A stretch of DNA of 64,000 nt, taken from the NCBI RefSeq assembly GCF_008386695.1, contig NZ_VUOC01000004.1, positions 2,296,327-2,360,326 on the forward strand, given 5' to 3'. This stretch comes from Chitinophaga agrisoli. Lineage in GTDB: Bacteria > Bacteroidota > Bacteroidia > Chitinophagales > Chitinophagaceae. This document shows positions 45,864 through 54,638 of this stretch, in pieces. Position numbers and translations under genes: made by a program. How positions within the stretch are numbered: position 1 is the first letter of the stretch; the number at the start of each line of letters is the position of its first letter. The notes under the pieces were generated by a model. That model saw only the letters and a list, made by a program, of their open reading frames with translations. It had not been told where the DNA came from and ran no database searches.

Positions 45864-46452
45864 CCCTTACTTCCAACCCGTAAATATCTTTTAAACGCAG
45901 CAGGCACAGTTCCTGGTTAGATTTGGGAACGCCTATCTGCATAGCGCAAAACAACTGCAACTCCTGGGAAAGGATGGAGCAGTTGTTTTGTTTTACGGCC
46001 ATCATCACTTCATTGAGGATGGTGTAATCAAAACTGAGCTCGTATTTTATCTCTACATTCTTTTGTACGGCGGGTATAAGCTGCAGTACCAGGGCGGTAG
46101 CTGTTTTATAGGCGTTAATAAGACCCGGGGCGCCCAGGAGGGTGCCGCCAAAATAACGGACTACGATCACCAGTACATCGGTGAGCTGTTTGCTGTCTAT
46201 TTGTCCCAGAATAGGTTTGCCGGCCGTGCCGGAAGGCTCGCCATCGTCGCTGGCGCGGAACTGCAGGCCATCAGTGCCCAGGCGGTAGGCAAAGCAGTGG
46301 TGGGTGGCTTTGGGGTGCTCTTTTTTAACCTCCTGCAGGCGCTCCTTCACTTCGTCCGCATTCCTTACCGGGTACGCGTATGCGATGAATTTGCTGCCCC
46401 TGTCCTTGTATTCTGCTGTTGCCGTTTTCTCAATTGTAAAATAAACTTCCAT
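45856..46452 (-). CDS. YigZ/IMPACT family protein
   Basis: A 198-residue protein of the UPF0029/IMPACT family. The N-terminal domain contains SKFIAYAYPV, KATHHCFAYRLG and the very conserved ASDDGEPSGTAGKPIL, followed by VLVIVVRYFGGTLLGAPGLINAYK. A C-terminal DUF1949-like ferredoxin fold follows. The eukaryotic homologue regulates translation through GCN1; the bacterial function is uncertain. Convergent with the dehydrogenase, overlapping by eight bases. Confidence 0.92.
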   Translation of the reverse strand: MEVYFTIEKTATAEYKDRGSKFIAYAYPVRNADEVKERLQEVKKEHPKATHHCFAYRLGTDGLQFRASDDGEPSGTAGKPILGQIDSKQLTDVLVIVVRYFGGTLLGAPGLINAYKTATALVLQLIPAVQKNVEIKYELSFDYTILNEVMMAVKQNNCSILSQELQLFCAMQIGVPKSNQELCLLRLKDIYGLEVRVI

Positions 46453-46519
46453 TGTTGTTTTTGCGTGTTTCGCCTGGTGGTGATGCTGTTTTGATAGCCA
46501 TCAGTTATGCATTACTGCA

Positions 46520-47563
46520 TTATGTTTTCCTGTAGTACAGGATCCTATCCCCTTCCAGGGTGGTTTCTTCCATTAATAATGCGCGGGGCAGTACAGGGGC
46601 TTTTACGCCATCCGGTAACATGTTGCTGCCGTTGATCACGCGGGCCTCGTCCCAAAGGCCGGCTTCTACAAAACGTTGCAACAGGTAGGCGCCGCCTTCT
46701 ACCAATACGCTGATCACCTTTTTTTCATGTAAGCGCTCCATGAGCTGGGGCAGTATGGGCTGCCGGAAATCTGTATAGATGGTTTCCGTTAACCCCTCGC
46801 TGCCAGCCGCTTTCTCCGTAAAGAACCAGGTAGGCACGCTGCCATCCCGCAGGCGGTAATGGGCAGGCGTTTTCAGCTCCCGGTCTATTACCAGCCGTAT
46901 AGGGTCTTTACCCGTCCACAGGCGGTTGGTAAGGCGCGGATCGTCCGTAAGGGCGGTATTGGTGCCTACCATAATGGCCATTTCCTCGCTGCGCCAGCGG
47001 TGCACCAGGCGGTCGCTGTACTCGTTGGAGAGGCGTACCGGCTCCCCGCTAAGGGTGGCCATAAATCCCGCCGGACATTGCGCCCATTTGAGCACAATAT
47101 AGGGCCGTTTCTTTTCATGGTAGGTGAAGAAGCGGCGGTTCAGCTCGCGGCAGGCCCTTTCCAGCACGCCGGTGGTGACTTTTATGCCGGCTTTCTGCAA
47201 CTTTTCAATGCCTTTTCCGCTTACCTCAGAAAACGTATCGGTACAGCCTATTATCACTTCCGGGATACCCTGGGCCACGATCAGGTCTGCACAGGGCGGC
47301 GTTTTCCCATAATGCGCGCAGGGCTCCAGGCTTACATACATGGTAGCGCGCGTGATCAGCGGGCGGTCTTCTTCCGCCACGCTCCGTACACACTCCACTT
47401 CCGCATGCGCCTGGCCGTACTGGCGGTGATAACCTTCGCCTATAATGCGGCCCTGGTGCACCAGCACGGCGCCCACCATGGGGTTAGGCGCTGCATGGCC
47501 GGCGCCCAGTTGGGCCAGCTGCAGGCAGCGTTGCATAAAAAGTTCGTTTTGCTGGTGGTTCAT
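46520..47563 (-). CDS. ribD: Riboflavin biosynthesis deaminase/reductase RibD
   Basis: A 347-residue bifunctional enzyme for two steps of riboflavin synthesis. The N-terminal zinc deaminase (1-145) has AHAEVECV and the PCAHYGKTPPC zinc motif. The C-terminal reductase of the DHFR fold (from about 150) includes PYIVLKWAQCPAGFMA, MVGTNTALTDDPRLTNR and VLVEGGAYLLQRF. Both active sites appear intact. Divergent from prmC, with a TATTTTTG element 20 bases before the start. The rest of the riboflavin pathway is not nearby. Confidence 0.96.
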   Translation of the reverse strand: MNHQQNELFMQRCLQLAQLGAGHAAPNPMVGAVLVHQGRIIGEGYHRQYGQAHAEVECVRSVAEEDRPLITRATMYVSLEPCAHYGKTPPCADLIVAQGIPEVIIGCTDTFSEVSGKGIEKLQKAGIKVTTGVLERACRELNRRFFTYHEKKRPYIVLKWAQCPAGFMATLSGEPVRLSNEYSDRLVHRWRSEEMAIMVGTNTALTDDPRLTNRLWTGKDPIRLVIDRELKTPAHYRLRDGSVPTWFFTEKAAGSEGLTETIYTDFRQPILPQLMERLHEKKVISVLVEGGAYLLQRFVEAGLWDEARVINGSNMLPDGVKAPVLPRALLMEETTLEGDRILYYRKT

Positions 47564-47583
47564 GCGCAGAACATGTTAAATTG

Positions 47584-47591
47584 CAAAAATA
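47584..47591 (-). promoter_or_regulatory. -7 promoter element for ribD
   Basis: TATTTTTG on the minus strand ends 20 bases before the ribD ATG, in the 46-base gap shared with divergent prmC. Confidence 0.5.
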
Positions 47592-47609
47592 TCATTTTCA
47601 AATCATTGC

Positions 47610-48476
47610 ATGAACATACAAACTGCATTTACCTATGTCACCGATACCATTGTACCCCTGTATTCCGCCAGGGAAGCGGCTAACGTGGCACATCTGGTGC
47701 TGGAACATATCACCGGTCTGAGTAAACTGGACCGTGTTGTTTTTAAGGAAAATATCTTAACGCCCGTTCAGGAAATACAGCTGGAAGAGGCGGTGAACGC
47801 CCTTTTAGCACAACAGCCGGTACAATATGTGACCGGTACGGCCTGGTTCTGGGGTATGGAGCTGCTGGTGAACCCCCAGGTGCTCATTCCCCGCCCGGAA
47901 ACGGAGGAACTGGCAGATTGGGTGATCACCGATGCGCGGGATGGCAAACATGATATACAGGTCAAGGACAGGATATTGGATATTGGTACCGGCAGCGGAT
48001 GTATCCCCCTGGCTATCAAAAGAGAGCTTACCCATGCCACCGTATGGGGGATAGACGTCAGCCCCGGCGCGGTGGAGACTGCCGAGGCCAATGCAGCCCG
48101 GCAGCGCCTGGATGTGCATTTTGAACAGGTAGATGTATTAGATGAACTGGCTACCGCAGCATTGCCGGATTTTGATGTGATCGTCAGCAATCCTCCCTAT
48201 ATTAAACATAGCGAACGCACCGGTATGCAGGCGCAGGTACTGGACTATGAGCCATCCCTGGCGTTGTTTGTCCCGGATGAGGATGCCCTGCTGTTTTACC
48301 GCCGTATAGGGCAGCTGGCATTGAAAATACTGCCAGATGGCGGCAAACTGTACTTTGAAATAAATGAAGCGTATGGGAAAGAGGTGGTGACGTTACTACA
48401 GGAACAGGGGTTTAAGGACGTGGAGTTACGGCAGGATATTTTTGCGAAAGACAGGATGGTGAAAGCGGTGAAATAA
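47610..48476 (+). CDS. prmC: Release factor glutamine methyltransferase
   Basis: A 288-residue SAM-dependent enzyme that methylates the Gln of the GGQ motif in release factors RF1 and RF2. An N-terminal helical domain (about 1-95, ending TGTAWFWGMELLVNPQVLIPRPETEEL as family pattern in two parts) precedes the methyltransferase core with motif I ILDIGTGSGCIPLAI, WGIDVSPGAVETAEAN, and the NPPY substrate-Gln motif in VIVSNPPYIKH. Length is typical. Divergent from ribD. The downstream gap may hold a structured RNA. Confidence 0.95.
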   Translation: MNIQTAFTYVTDTIVPLYSAREAANVAHLVLEHITGLSKLDRVVFKENILTPVQEIQLEEAVNALLAQQPVQYVTGTAWFWGMELLVNPQVLIPRPETEELADWVITDARDGKHDIQVKDRILDIGTGSGCIPLAIKRELTHATVWGIDVSPGAVETAEANAARQRLDVHFEQVDVLDELATAALPDFDVIVSNPPYIKHSERTGMQAQVLDYEPSLALFVPDEDALLFYRRIGQLALKILPDGGKLYFEINEAYGKEVVTLLQEQGFKDVELRQDIFAKDRMVKAVK

Positions 48477-48570
48477 ATGCGGACAGGAGATGTGCAGATG
48501 GGGCTGATGAGTGGATGAGCTGGATATAACAGAATGTGCAGCAATGCTGAGTTTGAAGGGGAATCCACAG

Positions 48571-48796
48571 TAATAATTTGCGCAGAATGTTTCGTAGTTT
48601 CTACACTGATCCGGGTAGTGACCAGTATTATCAGAGAGAAGGCCGTTCTGGCATGATAATGGTATTTACTTATCTAAAGAACGGTGATTTCCTAACTAAC
48701 CTTATCCTCTTCCCTAAAAAGAAGACGGGATAAAAACTGAAAGGAATAAGCGTTCAATGATAGGGATGCATATTTAACAATATGCATCTCTTTTTT
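48571..48796 (+). ncRNA. Possible structured RNA or long 3' leader
   Basis: No protein is seen between prmC and exbD (48477-48800). Hairpins are predicted by eye in order: CTGAT/ATCAG (near 48606-48634), CCGTTCT/AGAACGG (near 48644-48684), TTATCC-TCTTC with GAAGA-GGGATAA (near 48702-48734), and a terminator at 48765. The series suggests a discrete RNA of about 200 bases or a structured prmC 3' end. It does not match an RNA family I can name, and no strong promoter is visible at its start. Confidence 0.3.
48765..48796 (+). terminator. Rho-independent terminator
   Basis: GATGCATAT (48765-48773) pairs perfectly with ATATGCATC (48780-48788) across a 6-base loop, followed by TCTTTTTTTT. It is 288 bases after the prmC stop, so whatever is transcribed in that gap ends here. 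Confidence 0.88.
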
Positions 48797-48800
48797 TTGC

Positions 48801-49211
48801 CTATTCCTTACGCTGCGGGTTGGCGGTAGCCAGCACTACACGGGCGCCAATTTCGCGGGATACTTCCATTACCCGCACCACATCCTCTACCGGTACGGTC
48901 TTCTCTGCATTGATCACAATAGTAGCGCCGGCGGTGTCCCTGGCAAGGGCAGGCACCAGCATTTGCTTCAGGCTTTCGAAGGGCACTTTATTGGTGCCAA
49001 CAAAGAACTCCCGTTTGTCATTTATGCTCACCACCACGGTTTGTTTGGCCTTGGTATTACTCTTGGCCTTGGGCAGGGTAAGTTTTATAACGTTTGGATT
49101 TGCCAGGGTAGATACGATAAGGAAGAACAACAGCAGAATGAACAGGATGTCATTCAATGCTGAGTTATGTAGTTCTACCGACCGTTTACCTCTTCTGCTG
49201 CGCAAATTCAT
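48801..49211 (-). CDS. exbD: ExbD/TolR-family energy-transducing protein
   Basis: A 136-residue inner-membrane protein. A short basic N-terminus (MNLRSRRGKRSVELHNSALN) precedes one transmembrane helix (ILFILLLFFLIVSTLA, about 22-40) with the functionally important Asp just before it (LNDILFILL). The periplasmic domain includes VISVNDKREFFVG-type strands and IVINAEKTVPVEDVVRVMEVSREIGA. It forms the proton-driven motor with the ExbB protein encoded 40 bases upstream, which could energise the SusC transporters or act in Tol function. Confidence 0.93.
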   Translation of the reverse strand: MNLRSRRGKRSVELHNSALNDILFILLLFFLIVSTLANPNVIKLTLPKAKSNTKAKQTVVVSINDKREFFVGTNKVPFESLKQMLVPALARDTAGATIVINAEKTVPVEDVVRVMEVSREIGARVVLATANPQRKE

Positions 49212-49251
49212 GCTGAATAATTAATAATGATTGATGAAGGATCATTAACTG

Positions 49252-49974
49252 TTACATCGTCTTGGCGGGCTCCTGCAGGATGTCTATAAACTCTGCGGAG
49301 GAAGCTTCCATCTTATTCACCACCTTGTCTATCTGCGCATTGAGGAAACTATAACAGATGTATGCCACGATACCGATGATCAACCCTGTTGCGGAAGTGA
49401 TCATCTTTACATAGATACCGCCGGCGATGGTGCCCAAGGTGATATCTGATGTGATGGAGATGTTGAAGAAGGTCTGGATCATACCGGCAATGGTACCCAG
49501 GAAGCCGAACATAGGCGCAATACCGGCAATAATGGCCAGCACCACCAGGTTCTTTTCCATCTTGTATATTTCCAGCTTGCCCACGTTCTCCATAGACCGT
49601 TCTATGTTCTCAATGGGTTTGCCAATACGTTGAATACCCTTATCTATCATACGGGCAGCCGGGTTGGCGGTGTTCTTGGAAAGGGAACGGGCTGCCTGTA
49701 TGTTGCCACCGGTGATATGATCGCGGATCATGGGCATGAAATTCTCTTCTATGCGGCCCGCTTTGGCGATGGTGATATATCTTTCCACAAACACAAAAAC
49801 TGCTATCAGCGATAAGATACCAAGGGGGATCATTAAAACGCCGCCTTTCATCAACAGATCCAACAGCTGGATATGCTGATCTGCTGCAACGGCGTTAGCG
49901 GCAGTAGCCACTGTATCGGCTTTGGGTATCAGCAATGAGTCCTGTAATACTGTAACTAGTCCTGATAACAACAT
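49252..49974 (-). CDS. exbB: ExbB/TolQ/MotA-family proton channel protein
   Basis: A 240-residue inner-membrane protein with three transmembrane helices: about 51-72 (GVLMIPLGILSLIAVFVFVE), about 145-165 (LVVLAIIAGIAPMFGFLGT) and about 185-210 (TLGTIAGGIYVKMITSATGL onwards). The conserved GxxxTVxGM-like stretch appears as GFLGTIAGMIQTF, and the second conserved helix carries Thr residues for the proton path. First gene of the exbB-exbD pair. A TACTTTTG box lies 20 bases upstream of the ATG. Confidence 0.93.
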   Translation of the reverse strand: MLLSGLVTVLQDSLLIPKADTVATAANAVAADQHIQLLDLLMKGGVLMIPLGILSLIAVFVFVERYITIAKAGRIEENFMPMIRDHITGGNIQAARSLSKNTANPAARMIDKGIQRIGKPIENIERSMENVGKLEIYKMEKNLVVLAIIAGIAPMFGFLGTIAGMIQTFFNISITSDITLGTIAGGIYVKMITSATGLIIGIVAYICYSFLNAQIDKVVNKMEASSAEFIDILQEPAKTM

Positions 49975-49994
49975 GCATTTAAATTTAAACCTTG

Positions 49995-50002
49995 CAAAAG
50001 TA
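49995..50002 (-). promoter_or_regulatory. -7 promoter element for exbB-exbD
   Basis: TACTTTTG on the minus strand, 20 bases before the exbB ATG, matches TAnnTTTG. Confidence 0.5.
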
Positions 50003-50077
50003 TTAAATTAAGGTACAATAAGTTAATGTAAAAACGGAAAGCGGCGCAAATTATTATCTCAGTAGCGCTATTGACTG

Positions 50078-51328
50078 CTACCGGGCCTCCTCTTCCCATA
50101 CCTGCACCAGGTGCACAATGGTTTCCACGGCCTTTTGCATATCCTGTATGCTTACATATTCATGTTTGCTGTGCAGGGCCATCTCGCCCGTGAAGATATT
50201 GGGACAGGGCAGGCCCATAAAGGACAGGCGGGAACCGTCCGTACCCCCGCGGATGATCATCCTAAGCGGCTCCACACCGGCGCGGCGTATCGCAGTTTCC
50301 GCATGGGCGCATACCTGGGGGTGCTGATCCAGTACTTCCTTCATATTCCGGTATTGGGGATTAACGGCAAAGATGGCGCTGGCTTCCGGGTAGCGCAATA
50401 ATACCTTTTCCATGATGCCGCGTAGCAGCTGCTCATGGTTGGCCAGTTCCGCGGTAACAAAGTCGCGTATGATAAAGTCTATCTCTGCCTGTTCTACCGT
50501 ACCGTGTATGCGCACGGGGTGGATAAAACCCTCACGGCCTTCTGTCGTTTCCGGTGAGAGCCGGTCCGTTGGCAGTGCCGCTACTATCTCTCCCGCTATC
50601 TTAATGGCGCTTACCAGTTTGCCTTTGGCGGTGCCGGGGTGGATGCCTACGCCCTGGATGGTGATCTTAACGCCATCGGCAGAGAAGGTCTCATCTTCCA
50701 GGGAGCCCAGCTCTCCCCCATCCAGGGTGTAGCCATATTGTGCGCCTAGTTTTGTCATATCCAGCTTTTCCACGCCACGGCCGGTTTCTTCATCGGGCGT
50801 GAACAGGATCCGTATGGCGCCATGGCGGATGCCCGGGTGCTGCAGCAGGAACCGGGCAGCGTCCATAATGGCGGCTACGCCTGCTTTGTTATCTGCGCCC
50901 AACAGGGTAGTACCGCTGGCGGTAATAATATCATTTCCTTTTTTCTGCAGCAGGTAGGGATGTTCTGCCGCCCGGATCACCTGGGAAGGATCATCCGGCA
51001 GCACAATATCGCTGCCATCGTATGCACGGTGTATAATAGGTTTTACGTTGGTACCACTACAATCGCTGGAAGTATCCATATGCGAGCAAAGACAGATCAC
51101 CGGCACCGTTTTATCCGTATTGGCAGGGATGGTAGCGTATACATACCCATGCTCGTCCAGTTCCGCATCGGTAACGCCAATGGCCTGCAGCTCCTGTACC
51201 AGCAGGCGGGCCAGGTCTTTTTGTTTAGCTGTGGAGGGGAAGCTGGCGCTTAAAGGATCAGATTGTGTGTCTATCTGCACGTACCGTAAAAAACGGTCTG
51301 TAACGGAGTACTTGTAATTGGTAAACAT
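50078..51328 (-). CDS. pepT: Peptidase T (tripeptide aminopeptidase)
   Basis: A 416-residue M20 family zinc peptidase that removes the N-terminal residue from tripeptides in the cytoplasm. Metal ligands are visible: His/Asp in LCSHMDTSSDCSG, Asp in LLGADNKAGVAAI, the catalytic and bridging Glu pair in TPDEETGRG, Asp in YTLDGGELG and the last His in LHSKHEYVS. The dimerisation lid is in the middle. Length matches PepT closely. A TACGTTTG element lies only four bases before the ATG. Confidence 0.95.
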   Translation of the reverse strand: MFTNYKYSVTDRFLRYVQIDTQSDPLSASFPSTAKQKDLARLLVQELQAIGVTDAELDEHGYVYATIPANTDKTVPVICLCSHMDTSSDCSGTNVKPIIHRAYDGSDIVLPDDPSQVIRAAEHPYLLQKKGNDIITASGTTLLGADNKAGVAAIMDAARFLLQHPGIRHGAIRILFTPDEETGRGVEKLDMTKLGAQYGYTLDGGELGSLEDETFSADGVKITIQGVGIHPGTAKGKLVSAIKIAGEIVAALPTDRLSPETTEGREGFIHPVRIHGTVEQAEIDFIIRDFVTAELANHEQLLRGIMEKVLLRYPEASAIFAVNPQYRNMKEVLDQHPQVCAHAETAIRRAGVEPLRMIIRGGTDGSRLSFMGLPCPNIFTGEMALHSKHEYVSIQDMQKAVETIVHLVQVWEEEAR

Positions 51329-51332
51329 CCTG

Positions 51333-51340
51333 CAAACGTA
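51333..51340 (-). promoter_or_regulatory. -7 promoter element abutting the pepT start
   Basis: TACGTTTG on the minus strand, four bases before the pepT ATG, implies a leaderless or nearly leaderless mRNA. Confidence 0.5.
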
Positions 51341-51502
51341 AGATTTTCTTTTTTGCCTTGCAGGAGGAAATGAAAATAGAACATCTTACTTATTTACAAC
51401 TACATTCTAATACAAAAAACCAAATTTTACGCAGTTCACTGTTTATATATACTATCGATTTAGGTTTGCATAGAAAAATACAGGGGATTAATGAAAGGTA
51501 TT

Positions 51503-51510
51503 TATATTTG
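51503..51510 (+). promoter_or_regulatory. -7 promoter element of the metE transcript
   Basis: TATATTTG fits TAnnTTTG and lies 28 bases before the first stem of the cobalamin riboswitch. A start just after it would include the whole riboswitch. Confidence 0.55.
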
Positions 51511-51537
51511 TAACGGTTCTTTACAACACTCAATACT

Positions 51538-51727
51538 GTTTGCGGTTTCCTTAGGGCGCCCCGCCGCTAAGGGATTAAAAAGGAACCGTGTGCAAATCAC
51601 GGGCTGACGCGCAACTGTAAGTAACCTTTGCAAAGGTGATGGCCACCAGTTGTCCATTGTTCCGGCTAGTACGCCGGCACGAGAAGGACGGTCCTCATTG
51701 TTACAAGCCAGGAGACTTGCCGTAAAC
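51538..51727 (+). promoter_or_regulatory. Cobalamin (B12) riboswitch
   Basis: Conserved elements are all present in order. The closing stem P1 is GTTTGCGG (51538-51545) with CCGTAAAC (51720-51727, one G-T pair). Then come an AAAAAGGAACCGTGTGCAAATC-type core given here as AAAAAGGAA and GTGCAAATCAC, the GCGCAACTGTAA segment (B12 box region), and GCCAGGAGACTTGCC near 51707-51721. This is the adenosyl/methylcobalamin aptamer. It controls metE, 180 bases downstream, so expression should fall when B12 is plentiful. Confidence 0.93.
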
Positions 51728-51906
51728 AATTTGATGTATGCTTTCGCGGAACAGAGCAATACAACCGATAGTGATCTTCTATGTGAATGACAGACAGGGC
51801 TACCTGGCTTTTGTTACACGCCATTGGTCATTGGACATTCTCTTTATTCCCGCCCGCATACCTGCTGTTCAGACCGTATTTCTTTTACCATTAAAACATT
51901 GCAAGT

Positions 51907-54210
51907 ATGCAAACGAATGTTCTTGGCTACCCGCGTATTGGCAGCCAGCGGGAACTAAAGAAAGCCTGTGAGGCCTATTGGGCGGGCAAAATGTCTTTAG
52001 AGAAACTTCAGCTTACAGCCCGGCAACTGCGCCGGCAGCATTGGGAGATCCTGCAGCAGGCAGGTATTGACCTGATCCCATCCAACGACTTCTCCTTTTA
52101 TGACCAGGTGCTGGATCTGTGCCTGATGACCGGCGTGATCCCCTCCCGCTTTACGCCGCTATTAAAAAGCCTGGCCAATGCCAACAGTCCCGAGCTGTAT
52201 TTTGCCATGGCCCGCGGTTATCAGAAGAATGGGCTGGATATCACCGCCATGGAAATGACCAAATGGCTGGACACCAATTATCATTACCTGGTGCCGGAAT
52301 TTGAAGCAGAGCAGCAGTTCAGGGTCATTTCTACCAAGTGTACGGATGAATTTAAGGAAGCATTATCATTGGGCATCCATACCAAACCTGTGTTGCTGGG
52401 CCCTGTCAGCTTTCTGCTGCTGGGCAAAATAAAAGACGGGCAATTACAGATCGCAGACCTGCTGGACCGCCTGCTGCCAGTATACCTGCATCACCTGCAA
52501 TCCCTGCAGACAGCCGGGGCCACCTGGGTACAGCTGGATGAGCCTTGCCTGGTACAGGACCTTACGCCGGAAGAACACGCCCTTTTCACATATGCCTATA
52601 CGAAGCTGAAGGCCGGCCTGCCCGCCCTGCATATTATGGTAGCCACTTATTTTGGCAGCCTGCAGGATAATACCGCAATAGCTTTGCAACTGCCCGTACA
52701 GGCCCTGCATATTGACCTGGCCCGTGCACCGGAGCAGCTGGAAACTGTACTACAGGAGTTCCCCTCTACCATGCTGCTATCACTGGGTGTGATCAATGGC
52801 CGTAATATCTGGAAGAATGATTACAGCCGCTCCCTGGCGCTGATCCGGCAAGCGGAAGCAGCGATCGGCACAGAGCGCCTGCTGCTGGCTACCTCCTGCT
52901 CCCTGCTGCATACGCCGTATGACCTGGACCTGGAAACAGACGAACAGGTACTAACCCCGCAGATAAAAAGCTGGATGGCTTTTGCCAAACAAAAAGTACA
53001 GGAGCTCAGCGAGCTGCAGCAGATAATGGCGGGCAATACCGCCTTGCTGGCTGCTAACCGCCAAAGCCTGCAGGAGAAAAGCACCGCCGCCATTGTACAT
53101 AAACCCGCGGTAAAAGCCCGCGTAGCAGCGCTTACTGAAGAAGACGCCACCCGGCTGAGCCCCTTCCTCATCCGGCAGCGACAGCAGGAAGCCCTGTTAA
53201 AACTGCCTTCATTCCCCACTACCACCATTGGCTCCTTTCCGCAAACAGAAGAGATCCGCAAGCTGCGGGCCGATCTGAAAAAAGGCAATATTACGCCGGA
53301 GCAATATGATACTGCCATCCGCAGGGCGATCATAGACGCCGTACAGCTGCAGGAAAGCCTGCGCCTGGATGTACTGGTGCATGGCGAGTTTGAGCGGAAT
53401 GACATGGTGGAGTATTTTGGCGAACAGCTGGAAGGTTTTGTATTTACGCAGCATGGCTGGGTACAAAGCTATGGCACCCGCTGTGTAAAACCGCCGGTGA
53501 TCTATGGCGATGTGCAACGCCCGCAACCCATGACCGTACAATGGAGCAGCTATGCCCAAACCCTGACCACCAAGCCTATGAAAGGCATGTTAACAGGCCC
53601 GGTCACTATCCTGCAATGGTCTTTTGTGCGTGATGACCAGCCGCGTGCCGATACCACCCTGCAGATAGCGCTGGCTATCCGTGATGAGGTACAGGACCTG
53701 GAAAATGCCGGTATTAAAGTGATACAGGTAGATGAACCTGCCATCCGCGAAGGGCTGCCATTGCGTAAAGCCGACTGGGATGCGTACCTGGACTGGGCCG
53801 TGAAGGCTTTCCGCGTGTCCGTATCCTGCGTGCAGGATGATACGCAGATCCATACGCATATGTGCTACTCAGAATTCAATGATATCATTGACCATATTGC
53901 CGCCATGGATGCAGATGTGATCACGATAGAAACCTCCCGCTCCCAGATGGAGCTGCTGGAAGCATTTGCCGCTTTCCGCTATCCCAATGAGATAGGGCCT
54001 GGCGTATATGATATACATTCGCCCCGTGTGCCTACTACGGCAGAAATGACGGAACTGCTGGAAAAGGCGGTGCAGCTGCTGCCCGCGCGTAATATATGGG
54101 TGAACCCTGACTGTGGCCTTAAAACACGCAAATGGGCGGAAACGGAGCAGGCGTTGCGTAACATGGTAGCGGCAGCCAGGGAAATGAGGGCTAATGTGCT
54201 GATGTGCTAA
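51907..54210 (+). CDS. metE: Cobalamin-independent methionine synthase
   Basis: A 767-residue enzyme that makes methionine from homocysteine with methyl-tetrahydrofolate and no B12. It has two barrel halves. Zinc ligands in the C-terminal half are His651 and Cys653 (HTHMC), Glu675 (TIETSRS) and Cys736 (NPDCGLKTR), with the same spacing as E. coli MetE. The N-terminus is typical (NVLGYPRIGSQRELKKA). A cobalamin riboswitch precedes it. The last codons, encoding ANVLMC and the stop, lie inside the left arm of an octamer palindrome, so the natural C-terminus may have been replaced by repeat sequence. Confidence 0.97.
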   Translation: MQTNVLGYPRIGSQRELKKACEAYWAGKMSLEKLQLTARQLRRQHWEILQQAGIDLIPSNDFSFYDQVLDLCLMTGVIPSRFTPLLKSLANANSPELYFAMARGYQKNGLDITAMEMTKWLDTNYHYLVPEFEAEQQFRVISTKCTDEFKEALSLGIHTKPVLLGPVSFLLLGKIKDGQLQIADLLDRLLPVYLHHLQSLQTAGATWVQLDEPCLVQDLTPEEHALFTYAYTKLKAGLPALHIMVATYFGSLQDNTAIALQLPVQALHIDLARAPEQLETVLQEFPSTMLLSLGVINGRNIWKNDYSRSLALIRQAEAAIGTERLLLATSCSLLHTPYDLDLETDEQVLTPQIKSWMAFAKQKVQELSELQQIMAGNTALLAANRQSLQEKSTAAIVHKPAVKARVAALTEEDATRLSPFLIRQRQQEALLKLPSFPTTTIGSFPQTEEIRKLRADLKKGNITPEQYDTAIRRAIIDAVQLQESLRLDVLVHGEFERNDMVEYFGEQLEGFVFTQHGWVQSYGTRCVKPPVIYGDVQRPQPMTVQWSSYAQTLTTKPMKGMLTGPVTILQWSFVRDDQPRADTTLQIALAIRDEVQDLENAGIKVIQVDEPAIREGLPLRKADWDAYLDWAVKAFRVSVSCVQDDTQIHTHMCYSEFNDIIDHIAAMDADVITIETSRSQMELLEAFAAFRYPNEIGPGVYDIHSPRVPTTAEMTELLEKAVQLLPARNIWVNPDCGLKTRKWAETEQALRNMVAAAREMRANVLMC

Positions 54211-54384
54211 TGTGCAAATATGCAGATGTGCAAATGATGTAATGATATGGATATGCGAAGATTAATGTATGGATTGCGCTTATTTCGTTAGATTTACTAA
54301 TGAAATTTGTTGCCCACATATTAAATGTCCGCGACAATACATTTGCACATCTGCACATCTGCACATTAGCACATTAGCACATTG
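54192..54384. repeat. Octamer-built inverted repeat, copy 2 (overlaps metE end)
   Basis: Arms of 45 bases at 54192-54236 and 54340-54384 are complementary at about 41 positions, with a 103-base spacer. The left arm reads as consecutive octamers TAATGTGC, TGATGTGC, TAATGTGC, AAATATGC, AGATGTGC. The left arm includes the metE stop codon; the right arm ends four bases before the next ATG. Confidence 0.92.
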
Positions 54385-54388
54385 AACC

Positions 54389-54631
54389 ATGGCCTGTCAT
54401 GAAACCGTCCACTGCCCATGCTGTAATACCGCCTTCGAATGCCGGGTGGGCACCATTCTGCGCTGTCAGTGCCAGGAGGTATCCTTAACGGATGATGAGC
54501 GCTTTTTCATCAGCCAGCAGTTTAACGGCTGTTTATGCGCCTCCTGTCTGCAGACTATGAAACAGCAATACAAACAGGAGCAGTTCCGGCAAAGGCTGCA
54601 GCAAATATTCAACTTATCCGCAAAGCGATAG
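54389..54631 (+). CDS. Cysteine-rich CWC protein
   Basis: An 80-residue protein of the cysteine-rich CWC family. Cysteines are spaced as HCPCCNTAFECRVG, LRCQCQEV and GCLCASCLQTM, so a structural metal (probably zinc) site is likely. The C-terminus is a charged helix (MKQQYKQEQFRQRLQQIF). It lies between metE and a thioesterase (7 bases upstream of the latter). Function unknown. Its start is immediately after the right arm of the octamer palindrome. Confidence 0.82.
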   Translation: MACHETVHCPCCNTAFECRVGTILRCQCQEVSLTDDERFFISQQFNGCLCASCLQTMKQQYKQEQFRQRLQQIFNLSAKR

Positions 54632-54638
54632 ATACATT

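Noticed and set aside
51738-51971. Leader open frame between the B12 riboswitch and metE
   Set aside because: It could be a leader peptide, but the residues look random and it overlaps metE in another frame, so it is not annotated as a gene.
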